A DNA stretch of 64,000 nucleotides from Microbacterium gallinarum (lineage in GTDB: Bacteria > Actinomycetota > Actinomycetes > Actinomycetales > Microbacteriaceae), in the NCBI RefSeq assembly GCF_014837165.1, contig NZ_JACSPM010000001.1, positions 593,010-657,009 of the forward strand, read 5' to 3'. The position numbers and the translations under genes were made by a program. Below, piece by piece: positions 1 through 8,161 of the stretch; position 1 is the first letter of the stretch, and each line of letters starts with the position of its first letter. Under the pieces are notes generated by a model. That model was not told the DNA's origin and did not search any database. It worked only from the letters and a program-made list of their open reading frames with translations.

Positions 1-7
1 CCTCTGG

Positions 8-39
8 GGCGGTGGGTGGCGCTTCGGCCGCCCACCGCC
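8..39 (-). terminator. Intrinsic-type hairpin after the sugar-binding protein gene
   Basis: A 13-bp stem (8-20 with 27-39) with one G:T position and a 6-nt loop lies just past the stop codon of the binding-protein gene on the minus strand. No long T-run follows, as is usual in high-GC actinobacteria. It could be a terminator, or an intra-operon stabilising hairpin if permease genes follow outside the window. Confidence 0.55.
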
Positions 40-45
40 GTCGGG

Positions 46-1353
46 TCAGCGGAAGTCCGCTGTTCCTGCTTCGTACTCGGAGCCGAGGTTGGCGTTGGTC
101 GCCTCGGCGTCCTGCGTCCCGGTCACGAGGCCCTGGAGCTGCTGGACGATCACGTCGTAGAAGCCGGCCGCGGGCCAGTCCGGGTAGAACGACAGGCCGT
201 CGTCCTCGAGCACGCCGTTGAACGCCGCGATGAGCTCCTGGCTCTTCGGGTCGGTGATGTCGGACGGGTCGGCGGCGACGGGCACGCCGCCGTTGTTGCC
301 GATGATCGCCTGGATCTCGGGACGCATCGTGATGTCGATGAACTCGTACGCGAGCTCCTTGTTGGCGGCGTTCTCGGGGACGACCCAGAGGTTGCCCGAC
401 GAGCCGAGCGACAGCTGCGTGTCGGGGAACGACTGCAGCGTCCAGTCGAAGCCGGCCTCCTCGACGAAGCGTCCGTACCACCACGAGCCCGACACGAAGA
501 TGGGCGCAGTGCCGTTGATGAACGAGACACCGGCGTCCTCGGCCTTGACCGACGAGACATCGGAGGCGATGTAGCCCTTGTCGACGTACTCGGCGAGCGT
601 CTCGGTCGCGTAGGTCAGCTCGGGGCCCTGCCAGTCGACCGGGTTCTCGTACAGCTGGTAGTCGTTGACGAACTGGCGGTCGCCCTGCGTCAGCGCGAGC
701 TGGTACCAGAGCTGACCGAGCGGGTACTCCGCACCCGCCTCGGCGAGCGGCGTGACGCCCTGCGCGACGAACGCGTCGAGCACGTCCACGAACTCGTCGT
801 AGGTGGTCGGGATCTCGAGCCCGGCCTCGGCGAACGCGTCCGTGTTGTAGTACACGCCGACGAACTCGCCGTAGTTGGGGATGCCGTACCAGGTGTCCCC
901 GCCCATGACGCCGTCTTCGGAGTACTTCGCGGTCGTCTGCAGCGACGGCGCGAGCTTGTCGGCCCAGCCGTACTCGTCGACGGCGTCCGAGATGTCGGCG
1001 ATGAGGCCCGTCGACGCGAGGAAGCCTGCGGTCGCGTTGCCCTTGTTGAACTCCATGAGATCGGGCGCGGCATCCGAGTCGAGCACCTGGCTCGCCGTCT
1101 TCTGGATCTGCTCGAACGACTTCTGCTCGAACTCGACGGTCGCCCCCGTCTCCTCCTCGAAGACCTCGATCGCCTCGTTCCAGGCCTTGGTCATCGCGCT
1201 GTCTTCACCCTCGTAGTGCCACAGCTTGAGTGTGTCGCCGTCGCCGGACTCGGACGAGCCGCCCGCGCAGCCGGCCAGTGCGAGCGCGCCGACGGTGAGG
1301 GCGCCGACGGCGGCGAGGCCGCGCCGGGCGTTCTTGCGTGTGAATCGTGCCAT
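46..1353 (-). CDS. Sugar ABC transporter substrate-binding lipoprotein
   Basis: A 435-aa extracellular solute-binding protein (SBP family 1) that captures a sugar or oligosaccharide outside the membrane for an ABC importer. The N-terminus has Arg/Lys residues, a hydrophobic stretch and a lipobox (LAGC near residue 24), so it should be a lipid-anchored lipoprotein. The mature part starts with a short Ser/Gly/Asp linker and then an ordinary binding-protein fold (TLKLWHYEG). The start was chosen at 1353 because AAAGGAG lies 8-9 nt upstream. It follows a LacI-type gene on the same strand and a perfect LacI-like palindrome lies between them. Its permeases are probably outside the window. The substrate is unknown. 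Confidence 0.9.
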   Translation of the reverse strand: MARFTRKNARRGLAAVGALTVGALALAGCAGGSSESGDGDTLKLWHYEGEDSAMTKAWNEAIEVFEEETGATVEFEQKSFEQIQKTASQVLDSDAAPDLMEFNKGNATAGFLASTGLIADISDAVDEYGWADKLAPSLQTTAKYSEDGVMGGDTWYGIPNYGEFVGVYYNTDAFAEAGLEIPTTYDEFVDVLDAFVAQGVTPLAEAGAEYPLGQLWYQLALTQGDRQFVNDYQLYENPVDWQGPELTYATETLAEYVDKGYIASDVSSVKAEDAGVSFINGTAPIFVSGSWWYGRFVEEAGFDWTLQSFPDTQLSLGSSGNLWVVPENAANKELAYEFIDITMRPEIQAIIGNNGGVPVAADPSDITDPKSQELIAAFNGVLEDDGLSFYPDWPAAGFYDVIVQQLQGLVTGTQDAEATNANLGSEYEAGTADFR

Positions 1354-1412
1354 CAGTGGCACTCCTTTCATGGTGACCTGCGTCGGTCGAGGTGGGTGAT
1401 TCAGTTGTTGTG

Positions 1413-1426
1413 TCGAAGCGCTTCGA
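1413..1426. promoter_or_regulatory. LacI-type operator before the binding-protein gene
   Basis: The sequence TCGAAGCGCTTCGA is a perfect 14-bp palindrome with the central CG typical of LacI/GalR operators. It lies 60 nt upstream of the binding-protein start. The same core occurs again upstream of the adjacent lacI-type gene (2536-2549), so that repressor probably binds both. Confidence 0.7.
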
Positions 1427-1463
1427 TGACGGGCAGCGAAGCGAGGAATCGGATGCCGCGGCC

Positions 1464-2504
1464 TCAGTCCGCTGCGGCTCCCGACGGCCGGGAACCCGGC
1501 GGCGCGGCGATCGTGCCCCGGGATTCGTAGGTGGGTGGGATCAGTCGCAGCCCGGGCTCCGGACGGCTCGGGCCGAGCATCTCGAGCGCGAGGTCGACGG
1601 CGAGGTCGCACGACTCCTCGGGAACGAGCGGGATGGAGTCGACCGGCACGGACAGCGCGCTCAGGTCGAAGGACGCGCCGACCGAGATGACCGAGACGTC
1701 TTCGGGAACACGCAGCCCGCGGGCGTCGAGCTCGGCGAGCACCGCGGCGTGCGCCTCGTCGGCGCAGTGCAGGACGAGCGCGGTCGCGCCGCCGTCGAGC
1801 AGCTGCCCCGCCGTGCGCCGGGCGGCGGCGCGGTCGGCGTGCTTCTTGCCGGTGGTGCCGTACGCGACCTCGAGCCCCCGCTCGGCGGCGCGGGCGAGCA
1901 CGCTCGCCCGCACACGCGGTGGGAAGTTCGACTTCACGTACGCGGTGTCGGTCTGGCCGACGAGCCCGATCGAGCGGTGGCCTGCATCGGCGAGGAGGTC
2001 GACCGCGCGGGCGGCTGCCGCCTCGAAGTCGAGGTCGACGCAGACGAGCCCCTCGTTGTCGTCGGGGATGCCGATGAAGACGGTCGGTGTCGCGATCTGC
2101 CGGGCGAGCGCGACACGGGCGTCGTCGGGGGCCACGTCGAGCACGAGGATCGCGTCGACCAGGCCGTTGGCGGCGACCCGGCTCATGCCGGCCTGGGCCT
2201 GCTCGTCGGTGAGGAGCAGGATGTCGTAGTCGTTGCGTCGCGCGGCGACCGCCGTGGCGAGCACGAACGACATGTGCGTCGGCGCGTGCGTGTCTTTGCG
2301 CAGCGGCTCGGTGAGGGCGAAGATCTGCGTACGCGAGCCGGCGAGCATCCGGGCACCGGCGTTCGGGCTGTAGCCGAGTTCGCGCACCGCCTCTTCGATG
2401 CGGCGACGGGTGTCGGGAGCCACGGGGCGCTTGCCGCTCAGCGCGTACGAGACGGTGCTGATCGACACGCCGGCGGCTTCGGCCACCTCGTTGATGTTCG
2501 CCAC
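1464..2504 (-). CDS. LacI-family transcriptional repressor
   Basis: A 346-aa LacI/GalR regulator. The N-terminal helix-turn-helix (residues 1-55) begins with NINEVAEAAGVSISTVSYALSG and is followed by the hinge region, where AGARMLAGSRTQ is seen. The rest is a periplasmic-binding-protein-like sugar-sensing domain. By family it binds palindromic operators and releases them on binding a sugar. It sits directly upstream of, and in line with, the binding-protein gene. Matching palindromes lie both before that gene and before its own start, which suggests it represses the transporter and itself. Its inducer cannot be read from the sequence. Confidence 0.93.
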   Translation of the reverse strand: MANINEVAEAAGVSISTVSYALSGKRPVAPDTRRRIEEAVRELGYSPNAGARMLAGSRTQIFALTEPLRKDTHAPTHMSFVLATAVAARRNDYDILLLTDEQAQAGMSRVAANGLVDAILVLDVAPDDARVALARQIATPTVFIGIPDDNEGLVCVDLDFEAAAARAVDLLADAGHRSIGLVGQTDTAYVKSNFPPRVRASVLARAAERGLEVAYGTTGKKHADRAAARRTAGQLLDGGATALVLHCADEAHAAVLAELDARGLRVPEDVSVISVGASFDLSALSVPVDSIPLVPEESCDLAVDLALEMLGPSRPEPGLRLIPPTYESRGTIAAPPGSRPSGAAAD

Positions 2505-2535
2505 GTCGACCTCGTCGTCTGTCGGAAGTTGATGC

Positions 2536-2597
2536 TCGAAGCGCTTCGCGGAAACGCTTCGACAGGCATGTTACGCACAGGTCCGGCGTGCGCGCAA
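2536..2597 (-). promoter_or_regulatory. Promoter and tandem operators of the lacI-type gene
   Basis: On the minus strand a TTGCGC -35 box (2592-2597) and a TAACAT -10 box (2568-2573) are 18 nt apart. Just downstream are two LacI-like sites: a near-palindrome with core CGAAGCGCTTCG (2536-2549) and an adjoining half-site GAAACGCTTC (2551-2560). Operators at +1 to +35 of the regulator's own promoter fit autorepression. Confidence 0.6.
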
Positions 2598-2734
2598 GAC
2601 ATTTGTGGAATCTGGCAACATATCCCGCACGCACGTTGCGCAGATGAGGGTGGCGCCGCGCCTGCCGCCGCTGCCGCGGCCGACTGAGCAATGTGTCACA
2701 TTTCGTCATGCTCGGGATGCCGCGCCAGGGCGAT

Positions 2735-2764
2735 TTGACGCATTGCGACGCACTCCGTCATAAT
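2735..2764 (+). promoter_or_regulatory. Promoter of the leaderless leader peptide
   Basis: TTGACG (2735-2740) and CATAAT (2759-2764) are separated by 18 nt. The expected start of transcription falls at or next to the ATG at 2772, so the transcript should be leaderless. Confidence 0.6.
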
Positions 2765-2771
2765 CGGCCAC

Positions 2772-2873
2772 ATGACTGACAACGCACGCTCACTGTCCGC
2801 CTGGGAGGCGAACGGAGCTGCCGGCATGATGATGGCCGGCCGCGTTGCCATGTGTTGTCGAATGTGCCACTAG
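2772..2873 (+). CDS. Cys-rich leader peptide (33 aa), putative cysteine attenuator
   Basis: A short open frame of 33 codons ending in the residues AMCCRMCH followed by TAG. The ATG is 7 nt after a good -10 box, so translation probably starts at the very 5' end of the mRNA. There is no Shine-Dalgarno. Leaderless short ORFs ending in several Cys codons are known in mycobacteria as cysteine-responsive attenuators of downstream genes; this one has the same layout. The next gene on the strand is a winged-helix regulator 220 nt downstream. Reading the sequence supports the ORF and promoter; the attenuation role is inferred. It is not a recognised family by name. Confidence 0.55.
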   Translation: MTDNARSLSAWEANGAAGMMMAGRVAMCCRMCH

Positions 2874-3093
2874 CACGGTGACCCCCGCCGGACCCGCACG
2901 CCGCTTCTGAACCACGGCTGAGCGAGTCCCCCGAAGCACCGGGATTCGTGCGTTGATCACGCGCACCCGGATGCCTCGAACATCGCCCGACGACGGGCCG
3001 CCCGCACCGGGCACCGCCCTCTTCCGGGCATCAGCACATCCGAACCCGTTCGCGCCCCATCGGCCCGGGTTCCCTCCCGCAAGGACCATCATC
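2874..3093 (+). other. 220-nt leader between leader peptide and regulator gene
   Basis: No gene is seen here. The stretch is GC-rich and probably forms the untranslated part of the mRNA joining the leader peptide to the winged-helix gene. I see no perfect terminator hairpin with a T-run. Any attenuation structure would have to be found by RNA folding. Confidence 0.35.
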
Positions 3094-3861
3094 ATGTCGA
3101 CCACCGCCCTCCTCGATCGCCCCGCCGCCCCCGCCCCTGTCCGCCACCTCCGCGCGGTCACGCGTCCGGTTCCGACCATCGACACCTCGGCGCCCGCCAC
3201 CGCTCCGGCAGCTCCCGCTCCGGCAGCCGCGCAGCCGGCACGCCACCTGCCCCCGGGCACCGCTCCCCGCGGGTTCGCGCTCTACGTCGGCATCGACGAG
3301 GCGAAGGCCGCGGCATCGGGTGTCAGCCTCGGCGTCCTCGTCGAGGCGCTGCGCCGCACACTCGGCGAGCTCGCCCCCGAGGCCGAGACCTATGCCACCG
3401 TCGCCCTCGCCCCGGTGGGCTCCGGCGGCCGCGACGTCGACGTGGTGCGCCTGGCGCTGCACGAGCCGTCCGCCATCGCCCGCACCAAGAACGAGGAGCC
3501 CGAAGACGAGGACCGCGCCGCCGGTGGCGTCGTCGTCGACATCTCGCGCAAACGCGTGCTCATCGACGGCGAGTCGGCCGCCTTCACATTCAAGGAGTTC
3601 GAGCTGCTGCAGTACCTCGTGCTCCGCGAGGGCCGCACGATCGAGCGCACCGAGCTGGTCACCTCGCTGTGGCAGGGTGCCACCGAGGACGAGGCTCCCG
3701 GTGAGCGCACCATCGACGTGCACGTGCGCCGCCTGCGCGCGAAGCTCGGCCGGTACGAAGACATCGTCCGCACGGTCCGAGGCGTCGGCTACCGCTTCGA
3801 CCGCCACGCCGACGTCGTCATCCGCTACGGCCACGGCACGCCGTCGCCCGACCGCTTCTGA
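3094..3861 (+). CDS. Winged-helix (OmpR/PhoB-type) transcriptional regulator without receiver domain
   Basis: A 255-aa protein whose C-terminal part (about 150-240) is an OmpR/PhoB-type winged helix: FTFKEFELLQYLVLREGRT, then RTIDVHVRRLRAKLGR and VRTVRGVGYRF. The N-terminal 140 residues carry no phosphoacceptor receiver domain. Instead there is a Pro/Ala-rich leader and a small alpha/beta-like segment. The start at 3094 was taken because AAGGA precedes it at a normal distance; an upstream in-frame ATG at 2953 lacks one. It may be controlled by the Cys leader peptide upstream, which would link it to sulfur or redox state. The target genes are unknown. Confidence 0.85.
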   Translation: MSTTALLDRPAAPAPVRHLRAVTRPVPTIDTSAPATAPAAPAPAAAQPARHLPPGTAPRGFALYVGIDEAKAAASGVSLGVLVEALRRTLGELAPEAETYATVALAPVGSGGRDVDVVRLALHEPSAIARTKNEEPEDEDRAAGGVVVDISRKRVLIDGESAAFTFKEFELLQYLVLREGRTIERTELVTSLWQGATEDEAPGERTIDVHVRRLRAKLGRYEDIVRTVRGVGYRFDRHADVVIRYGHGTPSPDRF

Positions 3862-3935
3862 CCGGCACCGAGCTTCACCCGGCTCGCAGGCGCCGCCTCA
3901 CGGCGCCCGCCCGCTCGCCCGCCCCACGCCGCTCC

Positions 3936-4195
3936 CCTGTCACAACGCGCCGCACGACGCGGCAACTCGTGACAGGTGAGCCCCCGCCCGCCCGCCCCAC
4001 GCCGCTCCCCTGTCACAACGCGCCGCACGACGCGGCAACTCGTGACAGGTGAGCCCCCGCCCCACCTCCCGACGCCGCTCCCCTGTCACAACGCGCCGCA
4101 CGACGCGGCAACTCGTGACAGGTGAGCCCCCGCCCGCCCGCCCCACGCCGCTCCCCTGTCACAACGCGCCGCCCCGCGCGGCAACTCGTGACAGG
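3936..4195. repeat. Four tandem 73-bp units, each with a two-stem hairpin
   Basis: Four copies repeat with exactly 73-bp spacing; hairpins are at 3936-3976, 4009-4049, 4082-4122 and 4155-4195. Each 41-nt core has an 8-bp outer stem (CCTGTCAC with GTGACAGG), symmetric 5-nt internal loops, a 5-bp inner stem (GCCGC with GCGGC) and a 5-nt loop. Copy 4 differs from the others only in the loop (CCCGC instead of ACGAC), so the stems are kept. The 32-nt linkers 1 and 3 are identical and linker 2 differs. The array lies between two plus-strand genes. It has no integrase or cas genes nearby, and the function is unknown. Confidence 0.9.
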
Positions 4196-4245
4196 TGAGC
4201 AGAACGCGGGATGGGATGTCGGAGGCCGGGGCGTATCGTCGAGGC

Positions 4246-5226
4246 ATGACCTTCGTCGCCCCGACCCGCCGCTCCGGCGCGGTCGTGCGCGACCCCCGGC
4301 CCGATCCGGGCCGTCCGCTCGAGACGGAGTACCGGCCGCGGCATCCGCTCGACGTCGCCCGCACCCTGCTGTTCCTGCGGCGCGGCGCGAACGACCCGAC
4401 CATGACCGTGTCGGGCTCGGTGGTCTGGCGCGCGAGCCGCACGCCCGAGGGGATTGCGACCCTCGCCATCCGCGGGACCAGTCCGGGCGTGGTCCGCGGC
4501 GCCGCCTGGGGGCCCGGCCGCGAATGGGCGCTCGCGCAGCTGCCCGACCTCTGCGGCGCGGCCGATGATCCGTCGTCGTTCGACGGGTCGCGGCATCCGC
4601 TCATCGCCGAATCCCACCGCCGCAATCCCGGCCTGCGACTGGCGCGCACCGGGCTCGTCTTCGACGCCCTTGCGTGCGCGATCTTCGAGCAGAAGGTCAC
4701 CGGCATGCAGGCCTTCGCCGCATGGCGGCGCATCGTGACCTGGCACGGCGAGCGCGCCCCGGGGCCGACCCCGCGACCGATGTTCGCGCCCCCGTCGATC
4801 GACGGCTGGCGTGACGTGCCGTCGTGGGCGTGGCACCGCGCCGGGCTCGAGCCGCCGCAGTCGAAGGCCGTCGTGCGTGCCGCCCGCCGCGGCGACGCGC
4901 TCGTGCGCGCCGTGCTCGCCGCACACGACGGCGAGGCCGTCGACCGCGTGCTGGTCAGCCAGCCCGGCATCGGACCCTGGACCTCGGCCGAGACTCGCAT
5001 CCGGGCGCTCGGCGACCCCGACGCGGTGAGCGTCGGCGACTTCCACCTGGCTCACGAGGTCGGGTACGCGCTGACCGGCGAGCGCGTCGACGACGATGGG
5101 ATGCTGCGACTCCTCGCCCCGTGGGCCGGCCAGCGCCAGCGTGTGATCCGGCTGCTGTACGCGAGCGGCATCCGCGAGCCGAGGCGCGCTCCGCGCCTGC
5201 ATCCCGAAGACCACCGCGACCGCTGA
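4246..5226 (+). CDS. AlkA-like DNA-3-methyladenine glycosylase
   Basis: A 326-aa helix-hairpin-helix DNA glycosylase of the AlkA/HhH-GPD type, which removes alkylated bases in base-excision repair. The C-terminal third shows the HhH segment LVSQPGIGPWTSAETRIRAL followed by DPDAVSVGDFHL, where the Asp before Phe-His matches the catalytic Asp of AlkA. FEQKVTGMQAFAAWRRIV is the typical preceding helix. The start at 4246 was chosen because a TATCGT -10 box ends 6 nt before the ATG, giving a leaderless transcript. It lies directly after the 73-bp hairpin array. It ends 27 nt before the convergent LLM gene. Confidence 0.88.
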   Translation: MTFVAPTRRSGAVVRDPRPDPGRPLETEYRPRHPLDVARTLLFLRRGANDPTMTVSGSVVWRASRTPEGIATLAIRGTSPGVVRGAAWGPGREWALAQLPDLCGAADDPSSFDGSRHPLIAESHRRNPGLRLARTGLVFDALACAIFEQKVTGMQAFAAWRRIVTWHGERAPGPTPRPMFAPPSIDGWRDVPSWAWHRAGLEPPQSKAVVRAARRGDALVRAVLAAHDGEAVDRVLVSQPGIGPWTSAETRIRALGDPDAVSVGDFHLAHEVGYALTGERVDDDGMLRLLAPWAGQRQRVIRLLYASGIREPRRAPRLHPEDHRDR

Positions 5227-5253
5227 CCGGCGCAGCAGTCGCAGCCTCGATCG

Positions 5254-6303
5254 CTACGCGAAGGCCGGCATGACGCGGTCGTGCACGAGCCGGAGCTGGG
5301 TGTCGACGTCGGGGACGCCCTCGACCTCGCGACCCATGAGCGCCTTGACGAGCGCGGCATCGGTGATCGCGAGGATCATGTGGTTGATCCCCGCGGGCTC
5401 GATCTCGCGCTTGATCTTCTCGGCGCACTCCTCCGGCGTGCCGGCGATCGACAGTCGCTCGGCGAGCTCGGGCGGTGTGAGGTCGATCGCTCCGCCGAGG
5501 TCTCCTGCCCCCAGCGCCGCGATGACCGGCTCGAGCTCTTCGGGCTCGACACCGTTGCGACGCAGCTGCTCGGGCGGCATCGCCGACGCGTAGAGGCCGA
5601 CCATCGACCGCGCGGCCTCCTTCGCGGCGGCCGAGTCCTCGCCGACGGAGAACACCACCCACGCGCCGAGGTCGAGATCCTCGACATTCTTGCCCGCGCG
5701 CTCGGCTCCGATGCGGCAGTGCTCGACCATGTAGTCGTACGCCTCGCGCGTGTAGCTGAGCGCGTGGTGGCAGCCGTCGGAGAACTCCGCGCTCGCCTCG
5801 AACGACTTGGGACCCCGCATGGCTCCGACCTTGACCGGCATCCGCTCCTGGACGGGGCGAGCGAAGGTGAATAGGCCCGCGTAGTTGAAGAACTCGCCGT
5901 CCATCGTGATGGCGCCCTCGTCGAGGAACGTGCGGATGACCTTCACCCCCTCCAGCACGCGCGAGAGCGGCTTGGTCCCGGTCCAGTCGATCTTGTACTG
6001 CGCGAGCAAGCCGAAGTTGCCGCTCCCGATCACGACCTCGGCGCGCCCGTTGGTGAGCTCGTCGAGGGTCGCGGCCGCTTGCGCGATGAGCGTCGGCTCC
6101 CGCAGCACGACACCCGAGACGCTCGGCCCGAACCTCACGTTCTTCGTCTTGTCGGCCGCCGCGGCGAACAGGAGCCACAGATCCTTGTGCCAGGTCTCGT
6201 CGGCGGCGTACACCGCGTAGTAGCCCAGCTCGTCGGCAAGCTGGATCGAGCGCAGCGACTGTTCGAGTGGATAGTCCGGCAGCATGACATAGCTGAACTT
6301 CAT
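5254..6303 (-). CDS. LLM-class flavin-dependent (possibly F420-dependent) oxidoreductase
   Basis: A 349-aa luciferase-like monooxygenase/methylenetetrahydromethanopterin-reductase-type TIM-barrel enzyme. The N-terminus (MKFSYVMLPDYPLEQSL then ADELGYYAVYAADETWHKD) and the segment GRAEVVIGSGNFGLL are typical of the family. It uses FMN or F420; which one cannot be told here. AAGGAG lies 8 nt before the start. It is the last of four same-strand genes (Fe-S protein, FAD oxidase, small protein, this enzyme) with gaps of only a few to about 30 nt, so the four probably form one pathway or enzyme set. The substrate is unknown. Confidence 0.87.
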   Translation of the reverse strand: MKFSYVMLPDYPLEQSLRSIQLADELGYYAVYAADETWHKDLWLLFAAAADKTKNVRFGPSVSGVVLREPTLIAQAAATLDELTNGRAEVVIGSGNFGLLAQYKIDWTGTKPLSRVLEGVKVIRTFLDEGAITMDGEFFNYAGLFTFARPVQERMPVKVGAMRGPKSFEASAEFSDGCHHALSYTREAYDYMVEHCRIGAERAGKNVEDLDLGAWVVFSVGEDSAAAKEAARSMVGLYASAMPPEQLRRNGVEPEELEPVIAALGAGDLGGAIDLTPPELAERLSIAGTPEECAEKIKREIEPAGINHMILAITDAALVKALMGREVEGVPDVDTQLRLVHDRVMPAFA

Positions 6304-6337
6304 CGTGATCTCCTTCGGGTGGGTGGATGCCGGCTGA

Positions 6338-6652
6338 TCAGTCCGGCGAGAGGCTGGGACCGGTCGCGGGCGACGACGCGGCGCCTCGGCCCGCGTCCTC
6401 GGCGTCGACGTCGGCGAGCAGGTCGGACCCGGTCACGACGGTCGACGCGAAGTGGCGGTGCATCCAGGCCAGGTGGTCGCCGCGGGCGTTCATGATGCGC
6501 AGGGAGTCCCAGTTGGGGAACTGCTGCTGCAGCACCCAGCGCTCCATCAGGCGCGGGTCGACCTCGAACACGTGCTCGTGGGTCGTGATCGCGACATCCG
6601 TCACCCGCTGCGGCTCGGGCGGCTGCATCTGCTCGTCGTAGCGGAACGGCAT
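6338..6652 (-). CDS. Small protein of unknown function in the redox operon
   Basis: A 104-aa protein I do not recognise. It starts 3 nt after the stop of the FAD-oxidase gene and ends 34 nt before the LLM gene, so it is co-transcribed and perhaps translationally coupled. It has no signal peptide or membrane segment. The middle part (VFEVDPRLMERWVLQQQFPNWDSLRIMN, shown here only in outline at residues 28-54) is rich in aromatic residues and Gln/Asn. The tail is Ala/Ser/Pro-rich and likely disordered. It may be a small subunit or chaperone for the oxidoreductase. The reading frame is well supported by position and codon use. Confidence 0.7.
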   Translation of the reverse strand: MPFRYDEQMQPPEPQRVTDVAITTHEHVFEVDPRLMERWVLQQQFPNWDSLRIMNARGDHLAWMHRHFASTVVTGSDLLADVDAEDAGRGAASSPATGPSLSPD

Positions 6653-6655
6653 CGC

Positions 6656-8161
6656 TCAGCCCTCTCCCTCGTAGGCCCGATCCAGCAGATACTTCCCTGG
6701 GTTCATGATGTTGTTCGGATCGAGAGCGCGCTTGATGTCGAGCATGACGTCGAACCCGCGGCCGAGCTCCTCGGGCACCAGGTCGACCTCGCCTTCGCGG
6801 CACGAGCCGTGGCAGGCGCTGATCGATCCGCCGTGGTCGAGGGTGACGCGCGCGATCGCGCGCTTGGCGTCGACCCACAGCGCCCACGCGCGATCGTCGA
6901 GCTGCTGCTCCCAGATGCCGACGTCGATCTCGGTGAGGTAGTCGACGCCGGTGCTGCCCTGCGTGTAGGCGAACATGCCCCAGTCGTCGAAGACGTCGGT
7001 GCGCCGGCGCAGGTCGGCGATGATCTCGTGCCAGGCCCGCGTGACCGACTTCAGCTCGGAGAAGTTGACGGCCGCGTCCTCGCAGTGCCAGCTCATGGGC
7101 ACGACCTGACCGTCCTTCGTGCGGCCGTGGAGCGGTGTCGCGTAGCGGTCGTGGCGCGCCGCCCAGTCCCCCTCGGAGATCTCGTCTCCGAGGTAGCGCG
7201 CGCCGTGCTCCTTCGCGATGCGGAAGAGCCTCTTGCCGCCGGCGCGCACCTCGTCGTCCCAGCCGTACATGACGGCGCACACCAGCGCCCGCACGTCGGC
7301 CGGCTGCGGGATGTAGGCCTCGTCGTCACGGCGCAGGTACGCCACTTTGTGCTCGTCGAACAGCACGGCGCCCGCGAACGTCGCAACCCCTGCACGGGCG
7401 AGTGCGCCCGTGCAGGCGTACGCGTCGTCGTAGTTGTCGAACGCCCAGAACGGCGAGAGCTCCGCTTCGGGCTTGGGGAAGAGCTTGAGCGTCGCTCGCG
7501 TCGCGATGCCGAGTGTGCCCTGGTGTCCCATGAACAGGTGCTTGAGCTGGTAGCCGCTGGACGACTTCGACACCTTCCGCCCGATGCCGTCCCCGACGTG
7601 CATGATGTCGCCGGTCGGCAGCACGAAGTCGAAGCTCAGGACGAGGTCGCGGGTGTGGCCGTAGCGCGAGCCGATGAGCGACCAGCCGCTCGTGCCGATC
7701 CGTCCGCCGACGAGCGAGCACGGGTACGACGCCGGGTCGTCGGGGTAGAAGAGCCCGTAGGGCGCGAGGTACTCGTTGAGCTTGAGCATGTTGATGCCCG
7801 TGCCCACCGTGACGGTGCGGTTGACCAGGTCGAGTTCGTGCACCTGGTTCATGCGCTTGACATCGACCAGGATGCCGCCGCGCAGCGGCACGGCACCGTC
7901 GGTGAGCCCCGTTCCGCCGTCGCGCGGGACCACCGGGATGCGCAGGTCGTTCGCGATCCGCACGATCGCGGCCACCTGCTCGGTCGAGGTCGGCAGGACC
8001 ACGAGGTCGGGCACCCGTTCGGACCACCGATGCACCGGGAAGGGCGCCGGCACGCGCGCCCGGTTGTAGCGGTCGCCGCGCCCGGTGAGGATCTGCTCCT
8101 CGGCGAGCACCGTGCGCAGCGCTCTGACGGCGGTGTCGACATCCTCGGTGAGCATGGTCAT
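6656..8161 (-). CDS. FAD-binding oxidase (GlcD-like, PCMH-type)
   Basis: A 501-aa flavoprotein of the FAD-linked oxidase family that includes glycolate oxidase GlcD and D-lactate dehydrogenases. The N-terminal PCMH-type FAD domain shows PDLVVLPTSTEQVAAIVR and VVPRDGGTGLTDGAVP. The FAD-linked C-terminal domain ends with ALDPNNIMNPGKY, the usual signature. Its start overlaps the stop of the Fe-S gene (TGATG), with GGGGGAG upstream, so the two are translationally coupled as in GlcD/GlcF pairs. It likely oxidises a hydroxy acid or alcohol and passes electrons to the Fe-S partner. The substrate cannot be read from the sequence. Confidence 0.88.
   Translation of the reverse strand: MTMLTEDVDTAVRALRTVLAEEQILTGRGDRYNRARVPAPFPVHRWSERVPDLVVLPTSTEQVAAIVRIANDLRIPVVPRDGGTGLTDGAVPLRGGILVDVKRMNQVHELDLVNRTVTVGTGINMLKLNEYLAPYGLFYPDDPASYPCSLVGGRIGTSGWSLIGSRYGHTRDLVLSFDFVLPTGDIMHVGDGIGRKVSKSSSGYQLKHLFMGHQGTLGIATRATLKLFPKPEAELSPFWAFDNYDDAYACTGALARAGVATFAGAVLFDEHKVAYLRRDDEAYIPQPADVRALVCAVMYGWDDEVRAGGKRLFRIAKEHGARYLGDEISEGDWAARHDRYATPLHGRTKDGQVVPMSWHCEDAAVNFSELKSVTRAWHEIIADLRRRTDVFDDWGMFAYTQGSTGVDYLTEIDVGIWEQQLDDRAWALWVDAKRAIARVTLDHGGSISACHGSCREGEVDLVPEELGRGFDVMLDIKRALDPNNIMNPGKYLLDRAYEGEG

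Noticed and set aside
2790..3260. Minus-strand frame opposite the leader peptide
   Set aside because: No ribosome-binding site or promoter, Gly/Ala/Arg composition of a shadow frame, and it overlaps the start of the winged-helix gene.
3936..4195. CRISPR array
   Set aside because: Repeat units are followed by nearly identical linkers, not by unique spacers, and there are no cas genes.
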